The translations under genes and the position numbers were made by a program. The notes under the pieces were generated by a model that did no database searches, had not been told where the DNA came from, and saw only the letters and a list, made by a program, of their open reading frames with translations. Below, piece by piece: positions 35,619 through 48,900 of a stretch of 64,000 nucleotides of DNA. Numbering within the stretch: position 1 is the first letter of the stretch; every line of letters begins with the position of its first letter. The stretch comes from Burhinus oedicnemus. Taxonomy: Eukaryota > Chordata > Aves > Charadriiformes > Burhinidae. Location: assembly GCA_008921705.1 (NCBI GenBank), contig VFFE01007789.1, forward strand, positions 248,001 to 312,000, read 5' to 3'.

Positions 35619-36945
35619 TACGGAATGACAGAATGGTTTAGGTTGGAAGGGACCTTAAAGATCATCTAGTTCCAACCCCCCTGCCATGGGCAGGGACGCC
35701 TTCCACTAGACCAAGTTACTCAAAGCCACATCCAACCTGGCCTTGAACGCTTCCAGGGATGGGGTATCCACAACTTCTCCAAACAACCTGTTCCAGTACC
35801 TCATCACCCTCACAGTAAAGAGTTTCTTCCTGATATCTAATCTAAATCTACCCTCTTTCAGTTTAAAACGATTACGCCTCGTCCTATCGCCACACTCCCT
35901 GATAAAGAGTCCCTCCCCATCTTTCCTGTAGGCCCCCTTCAGGTACTGGAAGGCTGCTATAAGGTCTCCCTGAAGCCTTCTCTTCTCCAGGCTGAAGAAG
36001 CCCAACTCTCTCAACTTGTCTTCACAGGAGAGGTGCTCTAATCCTCTGATCATCTTTGTGGCCTGCCTCTGGACCCTCTCCAACAGGTCCATGTCCTTAT
36101 TATGTTGGGGGCCCCAGAGCTGGATGCAGTACTCCAGGTGGGGGTCTCATGAGAGCAGAGTAGAGGGGCAGAATCACCTCCCTGGACCTGCTGGCCACGC
36201 TTCTTTTGATGCAGCCCAGGACACGGTTGGCTTTCTGGGCTGCAAGTGCACATTGCCAGGTCATGTTGAGCTTCTCATCAACCAACACCCCCATCAAGTC
36301 CTTCTCCTCAGGGCTGCTCTCAATCCATTCTCCACCCAGCCTGTATTTGTGCATGGGGTTGCCCTGACCCACGTGCCAGACCTTGCACTTGCCCTTGTTG
36401 AACTCCATGAGGTACGCATGGGCCCATCTTTCCAGCCTGTCCAGGTCCCTCTGGATGGCATCCCTTCCCTCCAGCGTGTCGACTGCATCACACAGCTCAG
36501 TGTCATTGCCAAACTTGCTGAGGGTGCACTCAATCCCAATATCCATGTCATCAACAAAGATGTTAAACAGCACCGGTCCCAGTACCGACTCCTGAGGAAT
36601 GCCACTCATCACTGATCTCCACGTGGACATCGAGCCATTGATCACAACTCTTTGCATGCAGCCATCCAGCCAATTCCTTATCCACCGAGCAGTACATCCA
36701 CCAAATCCATGTCTCTCCAATTTAGAGACAGGGATGTCATGCAGGACAGTGTCAAATGCTTTGCACAAGTCCAGGTAGATGATGTCAGTTGCTCTTCCCT
36801 TATCCACCAATGCTGTAACGCCATCATAGAAGGCCATCAAATTTGTCAGGCACGATTTTCCCTTAGTGAAGCCATGTTGGCTGTCGCCAATCACCTCTTT
36901 ATTTTCCATGTGCCTTAGCATGGTTTCCAGGAGGATTGTTTGGGG
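35619..36945 (-). mobile_element. 5'-truncated CR1 LINE (reverse transcriptase pseudogene)
   Basis: On the - strand, two adjoining frames (36,978-36,100 and 36,092-35,706) encode the C-terminal reverse-transcriptase region of a CR1 retrotransposon. Family stretches seen include [47 protein letters not shown] and ending LEAFKARLDVALSNLV. A short 3' UTR follows, and the element ends in two 8-bp repeats, ATTCTGTC and ATTCCGTA (35,634-35,619), the hallmark CR1 3' terminus. The frame breaks at a G5 run on the + strand (36,140-36,144), where one extra base shifts it. The catalytic Phe-Ala-Asp-Asp is Phe-Gly-Asn-Asp here (36,502-36,513), so one catalytic Asp is gone. Only one indel and no stops over 1.3 kb indicate a relatively young copy. 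The 5' end lies near 36,945, where LINE similarity fades. Confidence 0.93.
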
Positions 36946-37700
36946 GTTTTTTTTACCATCAGGTATCTTTATGAACATTTCTTGTGTGCAATTCTAAGTG
37001 AAACTGTATATTCAGAATATCTTTCACACACTTGATCTGTTTGTTGCAGAAATAGATTTTAAAAAGCCAAATACACACAAAGGGTGTAAGGGAGGGAGTA
37101 AAAATACTTTCCTGTCTGTGTGTGCTTAACCAGGGAGCCTATGTTAGGTGCCTGCTTGTCCCGTCATAGCCAGCGAGATGGGCCTCTCCAGAGAAGGATT
37201 CAGGATCATCAGGGTCATCTGTCTGAACATTTAGGACAGCAAACAGACCCTGCGGAATGACACAGCTCAGGGGACTGATGGCAGGGTAGAAAACCTGGCA
37301 CTACAGGTTTAGTTCTGCCCATTTTTACAGGGAGCAAAATGTAGTATCTGTTAAAACCAGGTGTTCCAAAGAGGCCAGGATGCAGACTGTATGAGGTGGA
37401 GGAGGAGGAGGTGTCTCAAACCCAGCTGTACTCAGCCCAGCAGAGACCTCAAGGAGAGACGTCACAATTCCCTTCCCAAACTTTTGGCAAGTAACGAAGT
37501 ATTTTGAATAAACTTGCATTGGTCATCTGGGCAGCCAACAGAAATTAAAAGGGTAAAATTCATAACAGAAAGGTCTGCGAATATCAAAACTCACAACAAA
37601 AACCTAAATTCTTCCTGAGTGAATCAGACAGAGAAAATGAGGCACATTTCTTCCTAACACTGATTTACTAGAGCTGCACTTTGCATTTTTGCCATTACCG
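36946..37700. other. Intergenic, no gene recognised
   Basis: Sequence between the young CR1 and the next candidate regulatory block. A GGAGGAGGAGGTG run near 37,398 is the only simple repeat noted. Confidence 0.5.
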
Positions 37701-37704
37701 TTAA

Positions 37705-37765
37705 AGTAATGGTTTTGATTGACAGGAGCTCATTTCTAATTAGCCAGATCAACGAAGGCACAACA
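37705..37765. promoter_or_regulatory. Candidate enhancer: PBX-MEIS plus homeodomain site
   Basis: TGATTGACAG (37716-37725) is an exact PBX-MEIS/PREP composite site, and TAATTAG (37737-37743) lies 11 bases beyond it. AATCAAAGATTATTAG words (about 38,025) and TTAATGCAGC follow about 300 bp away. The clustering suggests an enhancer, but no conservation evidence is available here. Confidence 0.35.
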
Positions 37766-40700
37766 TCAGCATTTCTGAAAGAATCTGAACAAGCAGCCTA
37801 CTTCTGCAAGAAAAGCTTATTTCCATTTGAAGATTAAAGGTTCCAGACAGCAGCGATATGTTTCTATCTGCCATTTCAAAAGGAAGTCTTGAAAACATCA
37901 GGCTGTACCACATGAGAGATTAAAAGATACAGGGAGATAACTCACAACCAATCCTGCTTCTCATAGGTCTTTCTTCCTTAATCCTGTCCAGCAACAGCCT
38001 TTAACAACAACAGTATAACTGCATTAATCAAAGATTATTAGCAAGAGATCTTAATGCAGCAATTTCACCCATCCATCTCAGATGCGCTCTACGTTTCGCT
38101 GGAGAGGGCTGTCATCCCCGAATTCATCGACTGGAGAATCGCGCACTATTAAGTGAGGTGACCCATCCTACTTGGCAGAGTGGGTCACACATTGGTCTGG
38201 AGCAGGACCTGCCCACCCGGCAGGGAAGCTGGGGACAATGGCAAGGTCTGCTCCTCGGCTGCAGTGACCGGCGATCACTGCAGCTTTTTCCTGCAGCTTG
38301 ACTTCAACAGCAGCAGGAGAAAGCTGTCACCCCATCCAAAACTGTGCTGTGTGAGGAGAGGCAGCTGGGAAGGGGAGGAAAAACAAATGACAGATACCAG
38401 AGACTGATCTGCCTTAACTTTGCTCTTCTATCCTATCTGGCAAAGGCCTTGATTAATCCACGAACATAGCAAAGCGGCAACGTAGCAGAAAAGCTGTCTA
38501 AACCCCGTTATCTCCACTACTCCTATCTCCAGGCGTGTTCTTGCTGTTTGAGACATTTTTAACCAAGCGACATTTTTCTGAAGCATACTGCTTTTCCAAA
38601 AAACATTTCAGCATGGAGATACACGGCTTTCAATTAAAGCTGCTTGGGAAAGCAGGCAGGGAGGCTGGACAGGATGCAGGCAGGCAGGCGCGCACACACA
38701 CACCCACCATGGGTTTTGCAGGTCAGTGCCACAGCGACTGAGGGGGACCTGAATCTCTGATAGTGGCACCTAATGCCGTTACACAGCAGGACAAGCAGAA
38801 GCAAAATGTGCACTGCACTGAGAACACACCCACTATTTTTACACCCAAACCAGATGTTTCCATTTTGATGAAAATGGTCCAAACGAATTTTTTTTTGCTT
38901 CCATATGAAACAGATACAGTTAAAAACCTTGAAAGCCGCAGCAAAGAGAAATCGTCATTCCCTGGACAGCACGAGCAGGATGACTGCCAGCTACAGGGCA
39001 TGGAAACAAACCCTTTTAGAAAATATTCCTGCAGACAGACTGCACCGCTTAAGTTTCTCTCTCCTCAACTTCATAGTCTCCTTACATTAAACACTGACCC
39101 TGAGCATTAATTTCTTCTGCTGTTGGGTGGACCTGCAAACAGCTGTCCATAGGGTTATATTTCAAAGAAATAGCTGAACCGAATATTTCCATATAATAAA
39201 TTTAGACTCCACAACCCCACAGTTAACCACTGGAAACACAAGGACAGAGCTCCTTTGGCAGTGGAAGTCCTGATGGCCTCATCCTCCTGCAAACCACTAA
39301 CTCTGCCTCTGATTTATACCAGATTTCCCAGACCTGCAACGCAACCCATTTACAAACCTTACAGGACACATTTACAATCTGATCAGCGAACTATACAATT
39401 GCACGTTCAGTATGCAAGGACTTGTTAGACACCCAGCTTTGGTTTAAATCCTCTTTTTTCTTTCTTTTTTAGCAGTCATAGCTGCTTTAGCTGACACCAG
39501 GGGCTTTGTCACTTCTGCTTAGCATCAGCAGGGTTTTCATTTTCCATCATAACCACTTAGTGCTACGCAGAACATGGAGGCTGTCCAATTGCTTCGCTGT
39601 CCTCCCTGCTGCAGCCTTTTTTCTCCAAGCGCTCATTTTGAGCAAGCCCAGCTCACCCCTCTCAGCTGCAGCAGCCAGGCTGTGCTGAGAGGCTGGGGGA
39701 GCCCCCGGCAGCAGACCCAGGGCTCCCACCGACCTGGCCATTATCCTGGGGAGTTCACTGCTGTCTGCCCTGTCCCTCTGCTGCAAGACTTGTCTAAATG
39801 CCATCTACCGGACACAGCCTTGAGCACCTATGGAAGTAACACACATGACATGACACTGCGTCTGCTGTTTTGGTACTGCCCAGACTATTGAGAGTGGTTA
39901 TATTTAAGATTCAGCTTTACTTACCACTGCCATAGTGTTTAGGTTTTCCTTCTCTAATCCCACTGTTAGCTTAACACGCGTACTGCAATCTTTGAAAAAA
40001 TGCTCCAGCTTTCCAGAAACTGTAGCAAACTTGCACCACCTATCGACACGACGGAGCCAGTGGTTTAGGGCCAGAAACCCGACACAGCAATTCAGCAGTG
40101 CTCCTTAGTACGGAACCTCATCATTGTACTTCCAGCATCTTACATTATAATACGCTTCAAAAAAGCAGTGCTCGATCTTCCCAGCTGTTTGGCAAACACC
40201 AGGGTGCACCTGACGTGACTGTACCTTCTGCCCTCCTACACATCCACCTATCCGAGCACGGTGGATGAGCCTGGAGGCCCCAGGGTGGCCAAGGCATGCT
40301 GCTACCCCTCCGTGAGCGACTGTGCTTTGCAGAGGAGGTCCTGTGCATCCTCACCTCTGGCTCAAGCATTCCTGGATTCCTTGTCACAAATTGCCCAGGC
40401 CAGAGAGATCTGTCTTCACTTGAAGTTAACTTTGTTTTTCCTTCCCATGTATTTCGTGAACTCAAAGACAACCTCTTGTCCAATTTAATTTATTCTTATC
40501 ACATAGGAAACCCTGATACCCAGCTTACCCCCACCCCACTGGCCCTGCAGCAAAGGGATGCCCGTCCCTCACGCAGGTCACAGACATCCCCCAGCACTTG
40601 TGCACTGCTGAGCCTTTTCACAGCAGGCACTTAGTATCATCAGAAATATATATCAGAATATAAAAATTTCCCCCAGCATCATCTGACCTCTGCGTGCAGC

Positions 40701-42175
40701 AGAGAGGTGTGGATACTTTGAGAGGCTGTCCCCGGTGGTGATGTCTTCGAACACCAGTTGCAGCTATGAGCACAGCACATGATGGAGAGTCAGCACAACG
40801 CCTGCCAGTGACCAAAGGATGCTATTTCTTACTCACCTTTGACCACCACTCACTGCCCTCAGGCCATGGTCTCTGCGGAGGAGGCATCTTGGTGACCCTA
40901 AGGACACGGTGATCTCTCAAAGTACAGAGCTGGCATGACTGAGATGGATATCAGCCCTGCCCCGCACATGGGCACTGGGAAGCTTTTCCTTTTTTTTCCC
41001 CTGGAGTGGGAAAGGAGATGTCAAATGCTCTCAGAACAAGAGCTCAAAAGGAATACGGGGTTTCTGGCTAGGCTCTTCCCAGATGATTTAGCTGCTATTC
41101 AGCATGCCCCACATGTTGACCACAGAAATAGTGTATTAATTCCACTGTAATGCGCTGAGCTTCCTGCTGTGGGTATTGTGGATTTGCTTCATATTATAAC
41201 AATTTTAACTTGCAGGCTTCAGCATTACCAGAACACATTACACTTCTACTCCTTCAAAGCTGTGTGCTCGCTGGGGAATGCCAGTTTTATTCCCATTTTC
41301 CCCATTCTGCCTGGGCCATGCTCCACTTTCTGTCTGCTCTGAATTTTTTCCAAGAATCAAATCAAGGCAACAGTGTCAGCATTTTCAGACTAGGTCCAGG
41401 TGTCTGTGACTCTCAGGGATTCATTTAATTTTCTTCATAAAAGGGACACAGGAGAGAGCACTACTGCATGAACACCCAGGATTGGTACAGCACCTCCCCA
41501 TTCCTCATAAGGAATCTGTTTCTCAGACACACACATTAGGTCACATCACTATCAAGTTTTAAGTCAGATCAGTTGCACTGAAGGTAAAGAAATAGAGTCA
41601 ATACCCACCAGATGAGAATTTGCCCAACGACTATAAAATACGCAGTGCAGAGTGGAAAGACAAGCTGCTGTTTTCTCCTTTTGGTGGTAACCACCACTGT
41701 CCACCTTCTGCAGTAATGGTGTTTTCCTTCAGCCCTCACCAGGACTCATCCTTCTCTCCCACTCCTGCAGCATGGGTCAGCTTTAACCTCCTTGCCTACA
41801 AACCTTTGGCTCCCAAGTCTTTTCTAACCTCATTAACAACATACTGAAACACACATAGCTGACAGAGGCTAAATGTGTGTGGACATCGCTGCTGTCAGCT
41901 CAGTTCGTGAGCTTGTAGCAGGCAGGACCCAGCTCAAAACCTCTGGCTCAAAAGTAGAAAGCTCTGGCCGTAGGTACCACATCTGGAGCCAGCCCAGAAG
42001 TGATGGGGAAGGGGAAAGGCCGGACAACATTTTTGTCCGAGCCCTGTAACAGAGTCTTCACATCTCTGAGTGCCACAAGACATGTACAGCAAACCTCAGA
42101 GACAACCAAAGGGGGGCCCCAGGGTAGGTTCAGAGGTGGGACGTGATGGTGCAGTGTCAGAAATGATTCAGTGGC
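37766..42175. other. Intergenic, no gene recognised
   Basis: No exon recognised. A short CpG-containing patch at about 38,085-38,165 stands out from AT-rich surroundings, and a (GGCA)n/(CA)n mixture occurs at about 38,655-38,705. Frames of up to 115 codons are unsupported. Confidence 0.5.
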
Positions 42176-42194
42176 TTCAGATAAGTTGCTTCAA

Positions 42195-42490
42195 GCTCAG
42201 AAATTCTAATTTTTAGGGCATTTTGATGCTTAGTAATTAGGTGGAGCTTCCTTCCCTAATTGAAATAATACACAAATCCTTCCAGGGCAATTAGAAGCTG
42301 GGAAAAAAGCATTGTTTTGGGAAAATTTGGGAGCTTGGGATTTCAAAGTTTAGCTTTGAATTTTATTAAGGTGTAAAACTGCTTCAAACCTGTACCAATT
42401 AGGAGGCAGTTTGCTGGAGAAAGCCAAAAGTAGAGTTCGGTTTTACCCTGTGCAATGTCCAGCTGCCCCTAATGAGCTTTAATATAACAG
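42195..42490. promoter_or_regulatory. Candidate conserved enhancer with repeated TAATTR sites
   Basis: Five homeodomain cores fall within about 220 bp: TAATTAG (42234-42240), TAATTG (42257-42262), CAATTAG (42288-42294), CAATTAG (42396-42402) and TAATGAG (about 42,469). They are embedded in low-CpG, T/A-rich DNA typical of vertebrate conserved noncoding elements. There is no open frame of note in the block. The call rests on motif density alone. Confidence 0.35.
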
Positions 42491-45400
42491 AGACTATTTC
42501 ATTGTTTATGTTACACTGGTGCGCCACATGCACCTACAATGCAAGAGATTCAAAATTTAGAAACTTTTTCTGGCAGGTTTCAAAGACAGAGGGAGAAGCC
42601 CACTTTCACAACAGAGCTTGTTCAAATTATGAATAAAGAAATGAATAAATAAAAAGCTATTTCAACCTTACTGGCTTGATCTACTATGATAGGAATCCAC
42701 CAAATCTTTGAGAAACCCCAAGCAGCTTACCTGTATGTTATATGCTTACACCCAGGGCACATTATTCAGCAGTTGGAAGAGAAATTGGTGGCATCCAGAG
42801 GCCAATTTGTTTCTTTTTGCAAAGGATTCAGCTTCATACCAGCTTTGATGCTCACTTTTACAGAGTGCAGCATCTGCCAAATGACAGCAATCTCCAAGCA
42901 CAGGTAAGAATCCTGTGCCAAGGAAATACAGCAGTTATTTCTTCAACAGTTTTTAACAAACAGGTCTTAGCTTTTCAACATATCTATTGATATTACCCAG
43001 TCCATTACTCTGCATGAGCTCTGCAACTTGACAGGTCTGTCAGATTTGAGGTATTTTAATCCATTTTCTTCCAACTCTCTTTTTGATATTTGGAAAAAAA
43101 AACCCACTGATGTCTTTCTTCATATATTATATATCAGTAGTTAATTGCAGAATAACCTACCGTAGCCTAGAAAACAATATTATTATTGTTGACTGTTTCT
43201 CGAATGTTCCTTACCCAGGACACTCCCTTGACTGTGATAAAGCAAGCACCAAAGATCTGCAGCGATCCAGAAAGTGCTTGCTGACTCACATGAGGGCCAC
43301 ATTCTCATCTTTATTATAATATTATTTATTTCCAAAAATTATGTATGAGACAAGTCTTTTGATATTCAGTAACCTGTTTACGGGAAATGACTTTACACAA
43401 AACATCAAATGAGTTGACAGCAAATTGAATTTAAAATATGATTTTTTAAAATGCTCATGAAATTCATATTGCTTTAAATATAAATTAGGAACAGTGCCAG
43501 AAGGGATGAATGTATTTCACTACTTGTCTGCAGATAATTTAAATGTACGGTTTTACCTACGTTGCCTGTATTTGTTGTACTTTCCTATGACAGGGTGAAG
43601 GAGCCTTCTTAGCTGCTCTGCTGCCTGGTCACACACCTTTCCTGGGAATGTCCAGAGGCGAAGGGGTGAAAGGAGAAGCCTTTGGACAGGCACACTGCTG
43701 TACCAGTGCCAGGCCAAACCTGGCTATGCTGGATCTGCAGGACCCCAAAAGAAAACCAACAACTGCGCAAGATGAGGGGTATCATTTTGCTTTCCCAGCC
43801 AACCTGTCACCTTGGTACCAAGAATATTAACTGCCCTACTGAACGTGCATGTATCCAAATTAAAAGTGAAACTACATCCTTATATTCTCTGATCAATGTT
43901 CACCCTATAGTATTTTCCCTCAGTTAAAGCACTATCATGCATCCTGGTCAAATTCCAAATCTAATAATTACATTCTTCCAACATAAATTCTTTCCACAGC
44001 TTTAAATAGAGTCAATATTCTTTATTTTCTGCCCATAAGTACTCTGTGCTTTTAAAGATTTGCTGCCTGCTACCCTGAAGTGAAGCTCAAGCGATACGTA
44101 CAAATTATTTTGAAAGGTCTCTGTGCTCCTAAGATGAAATATGCTCAACTTAAGGATCTTACCATCATTAATGAATTTGTACAGGAAATAATAATAATAC
44201 ACATTTGATGGTTCATACTACTGATAGTTGCCTGAATAAGCACACTCCCACAGATGAATGGGCTTGCATAAAATTATATCCAAACTTTCACTTAATGTTT
44301 GAATTCAACCTCTTACACAAGAAATACCTTTCCCTTTGCTTCCTTACTTTACATGCACACAATCAAACACCTCTGGATTTCCTGTATTTGCAGTGGAAGC
44401 AAAGTGTGAGGCAGCCAACATGATCAACCAAGAAACAGCCTAACTGATCTGCACAGCCAGAACCCCACATACTTGAGACAGATCCAATACCTGCAAAGCC
44501 GTGTGCTACCTACACGTCCGCTCTTGTTTCACCCTAGCCACAAAATATTTAAGGACACAGTAAAGTGCCGCAGATGTGCAAATTTTAAGAGTGCTTCAAC
44601 AGAGAGCGACAACTAAAATAAACCTCTCTGCATAAAATCAGCTCTGTGTATTTTTCCACCCTCTATCAAATTACTGGTTTACCAAATTATGTTAAAAGAA
44701 GCCCTGTCTAAAATGTGAGTTGCTGTATTTCATCAGCTATCAGAGATGACTCAGGATTACAAGTACTGAAATAAAATGAACATCCTGTTACAGTTTCTTT
44801 AACTAAATTCTCTCCCTCAAATAGCATCAACAAGTGAGTCAGTACAATGTCATAACGAACAGTACTTTTGCTACAGCAATGTACTTGGCAAACAGCAATT
44901 CTCACGAATAAATCGGTCACATTTTACTGTAGCTGCTAATCAAAAGATCTTAATTTTATCTTGGGGGGGAAAGAAAAAGGAAATAATGTATAATAACCAG
45001 ATGGCAAGTAAACAATGTTATTTCCATAATAAGTGGGAAATCAATTCATCTGCATTTGGATGAACCAATAAATAATATTTAGGACTATATTTGGCTTCAA
45101 GTTGTGACACCAATGTTATAGTGAGAGTGTATTGCTCTTTGATCTCACTGAGAGCAGCAGAAGGGACATCCTTTTCTCTTTCAGATTTTGGTTAAAAAAT
45201 CCCAAGTACTAATGCCAGCTAGGCGAGGGAGAAAACAGTTTATGGCAGAGCAGCACAAGCCTGCTCTAGATCAGAATCACCTGTGCAGTGAATTAACATC
45301 ATTTAGGGGCTGCTCACAAGCTGTACCTGTACACTATTCTAGGGTTAATGTACTACATCTCTTCCAGATGCCCAGTTCTATGCAGTGACTTTATTGCCAC

Positions 45401-45690
45401 CCTCGGTCACATCACTGCTACCAAAGCATAAATATCTCTGCACTATCATCTGCACTCCCAGTTTCCTACATTTGGGAATCCTAGTAAAACACAAGTCATC
45501 ACTCAAAGCCTCCTCTCAAACAGCACTCTGTGCTCCTGAGCAGTCAACCAAGTTACCACACATTCCATTTTGCATTATATTTGGAAAAAAAAATACCAAA
45601 CCAAAACACAACCTACATCACTATGATATCCAATTCGTGGTAAATAATTCTGGACAAAAGGACATGCCATTTGGAGAATCCATTCATTTC
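42491..45690. other. Intergenic, no gene recognised
   Basis: AT-rich sequence without supported genes. A segment at about 44,940-45,130 has GTAAACAATG (forkhead-like) and CTGCATTTGGATG words and may belong to the same class as its neighbours, but the evidence is thinner. Confidence 0.5.
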
Positions 45691-45704
45691 CATCAAACAA
45701 AAAT

Positions 45705-45905
45705 CTCATTAAAAGTAAGCTCCTTTCACCTGTGGCTAACTCAATAATTAGGTGTAGCTACATTAATTAGTTATAATCCAGAGATTACATGGGATAATAG
45801 CATGCTCTAATAGGGAAAAATTATGTTCAGCTTTCGAACATTTGGGTTTGTGGTAATTTCCTTAGAGGGGAGCATGCTTTACAAAATAGCAATTTTAATT
45901 CTTTA
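45705..45905. promoter_or_regulatory. Candidate enhancer: TAATTAG pair and bicoid-type TAATCC
   Basis: ATAATTAG (TAATTAG at 45745-45751), TTAATTAG (45763-45770) and TAATCC (45774-45779) lie within 35 bp, followed by GATTACATGGGATAATAG and GCAATTTTAATTC. TAATCC is the OTX/PITX-class core. Inference from motif clustering only. Confidence 0.33.
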
Positions 45906-48900
45906 CTGTAAGAAGTGAATATGAAAACACTTCTCAGAAGGCCAGGAAACCAACCTTGCCGTTTCTTTGGCCACCCTCTTCCAAACGTTGTGTCGTTATT
46001 TTGAAGCTTGGATTTTCACGGAGTGGTGGAAGCCCTGGGAGCCTCACGCTGCCCCAGCCCAGCGAGGAGAGCAGCTGCGGCCCTTCGGGAGAGACCAGAG
46101 CACCTGCCGAGACAGGGCTTTACTAGCACACAGGTGAGACCTGGGCAGCCAGCACTGTATGGCACATTACGGTCAGAGGGTTCACTTTCTCATCAGGAGT
46201 GCTGCAAGCAAGGTGGCAGGGCCATGACTGGATCAGCAGAGGTGAAGATTTCCTTTCTTGCTGCAGACCGGGAGAATCAAAACAATTAGCTGGCATCCCC
46301 CTTCTCTACAGCCCTTAATAACCTCCTTATGAACCCCGCCACCGATCACGTTCAGCTACCCACTTGCCTATCAGTTCATCTTCCTGATCTGCACTGTATG
46401 GTTATGCCTGGTTATATATATAAAATTCAAGCAATACACAAAACCTCCCATTATTTGGCACCTCATTTCACCCTGACAAATAAAAGCAACATCTGTGCCG
46501 CTTCCCCATTTGACCTGCCAATTTTCTGTTAGATTTTTCAACATCAGAGTCTCACCACGTGAGACAGACTGCACAGCGGTCTCCCTCAAAAATTAAACAG
46601 GCAGCGGGGCATTGGATTTCACCACAATACAAACATAAAAGTACTAGCAATGAAAAGTAAGCACAGATTTTGGGGAGGGTGATGCCAGGGTTGAAGGTTT
46701 TGGTGGATGGAGTTGGTTTTGCTATTGTAAGTGGTGACCTATCTTATGTGCCAGCAGAAAGCAGATTCCCCCTTAGCCCCACAGATTCCCAACACTTATT
46801 TTTTGACATCTAAAATTCAGGCATTCCCATGGATAAGCATTTAGCTTTCAATCCTCTCTTTTCTACTTAAGAAACAAAGTTGTGGTCTTCCAAATAGTTT
46901 TACAGTGACTTCATACTTAACTTGCACCCCAGCAGGTCAGAATACTTTTGGTCATCTTTAATGCACTTGCTTACACGGTGCAGACATGACCATATCAAAG
47001 CAAAGGCAGTATTTGCAGAATGCCTTCTTTAAATCACATAAAAGTTAGTTGTTTTGTATCAAAATAATTTTTTGTTCAAACCGTAACTGTGGAACTGTCC
47101 ACAGAAACATGACGATCGTACATCAAGAGATTTTAAAACACTTATTCTACAATGATGCTACCAAAGTTAGATGTTTCTTAAGCAATTGTGGAAAGGCAGA
47201 TGCATGGAAACAAATGTATTTTTAGCTTGTAAAACTAAACATTTTTCTGCTGAAGAGAAAGACATACTGTTTTTAACGTAGATCCGTTTAGAAAAGGACA
47301 CATCTGTTGTTCATTCACTTACCCCACTGCTGCCGTAGTCTCCAACAGCCTCTTACTGCAAATTCAGACTCAGTCATGGGATGTTCAGATTTTGTTTGGG
47401 ACCCTTGAATGGGAACCCCCATGAAGTGGGCTTCTTGCTGCCAGGGTGGTTAGCACACTGGGACGCCACTCTCTCAACCAAGACTTCCACATCAAATATA
47501 CAGTCCAACTTTTTGACAGTTTGAAGGTTTCAAGCTGTCCTAGAGTTGTATTTGAAGCCCTAAATGCTGCCATCAGCCCAATGCGCTATTGCTGAGCCCT
47601 CACCCAACTGCCCACCCCTGGGAGAGCCCTGCTCTGCTGAAGAGTCCTCCTTTTAATGGGTTTCTTCAACAGTTCTTTCTGTCACTGCTGAACAGATTAA
47701 AAAAAAAAAAAAAAGATAAAACTGAGATTAATTACAGTAATAATTAAAAGCTGACCTTCTGGCAGTTAAGCTAGACGTCTTGCCTTCTGAAAGAGCCCGT
47801 CCTGCAGGCACAAGGGACAGTTTTGATGCTGTAGTTCTTCCTGCTGAGTCACTCTTCACCCATTTGCAGATATACAATTTGAATTATTTTATAAATCACT
47901 GCCTCAAAACAAGACCAAAACAACCCAAACCACTCTCATTTTCTATTTGTAAGACTCAGTGCTTTTTCAGAAAGCAGAAAAACATTTGTTTTGGTGGTAG
48001 AGGGAGAGCAGACTTCATTTTCTCCAGTACTAATCACTCCTGTCCTTGCATACAGAAATATAAATCTAGATGCTAGAGATAACCAGGAGAGACAAAACTT
48101 ACCCACTCTATATTTAATTTAATTATTTAATAGCACAGATTTAGAAAAAGATCCCTTTAAAATACCTTGAGCTAGCCTGGAGTTAAAAACAAGAGACTGA
48201 CATCCCCACTTCCCAACAGACAGTCCTGCTTCCCTGGGCACAGTGAGGAGGAAGGACAGCAGACCCACTGCCTCCTCCACCCCAGCCACACGCTGCCTTC
48301 ACTGCACGGGGCCTTGGCCACAGTATGTACCGTGCGAATATCCAAAAACCCTCTCACTATCCAGCAGCAGAGCACTACATGGTTTCCTGGGTGGCAAACA
48401 GCCACTAGTGCGAGCCACGAGTCCAGCAGCTGCTCTTCCCTGCTGCCTCCCCCGCCATCACTTCCCTCAAAACTTGGTGTAGCAATAGATATTTCCAAAC
48501 CCAGCCAGCCTGGTGAGACAGACTCTGGGCTTTTGTATTTGGAAACACCGCAGTCTTGGTTTAAGCAGGAATTTTGTTATTTGTTCAGCTCTTTTCCTCC
48601 ACGTCTTGGCATCTCATTGAAATGGGCTTTACTAGGCACTTACACAGTAGAGTTGTAAAGAAACCAGCTGGTTAATTCAAGAGAGTGCAGTCCTTACAGT
48701 ATTCCCCTCTGGGCTTTTCTTGAAGCACACACAAAAAAATTAATGCGTATCACTTTTTCCTACCACATCACTAGTTTTATTTCCAAATCCATTTCCAAAC
48801 GGCAGGATTACAATCCCACTTGCAATCCAAAGCCACAAAGACATTACCATCCCTGTCAAGAGTACATTTTGTCACTAAAATGGTTGCTACTGTGGGTCAG

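Noticed and set aside
36016..36615. 199-codon + frame opposite the CR1
   Set aside because: Antisense shadow of the CR1 coding strand.
35706..36978. CR1 reverse-transcriptase frames as a host gene
   Set aside because: Sequence, 3' octamer repeats and truncation identify a LINE copy; the frame is broken and a catalytic residue is lost.
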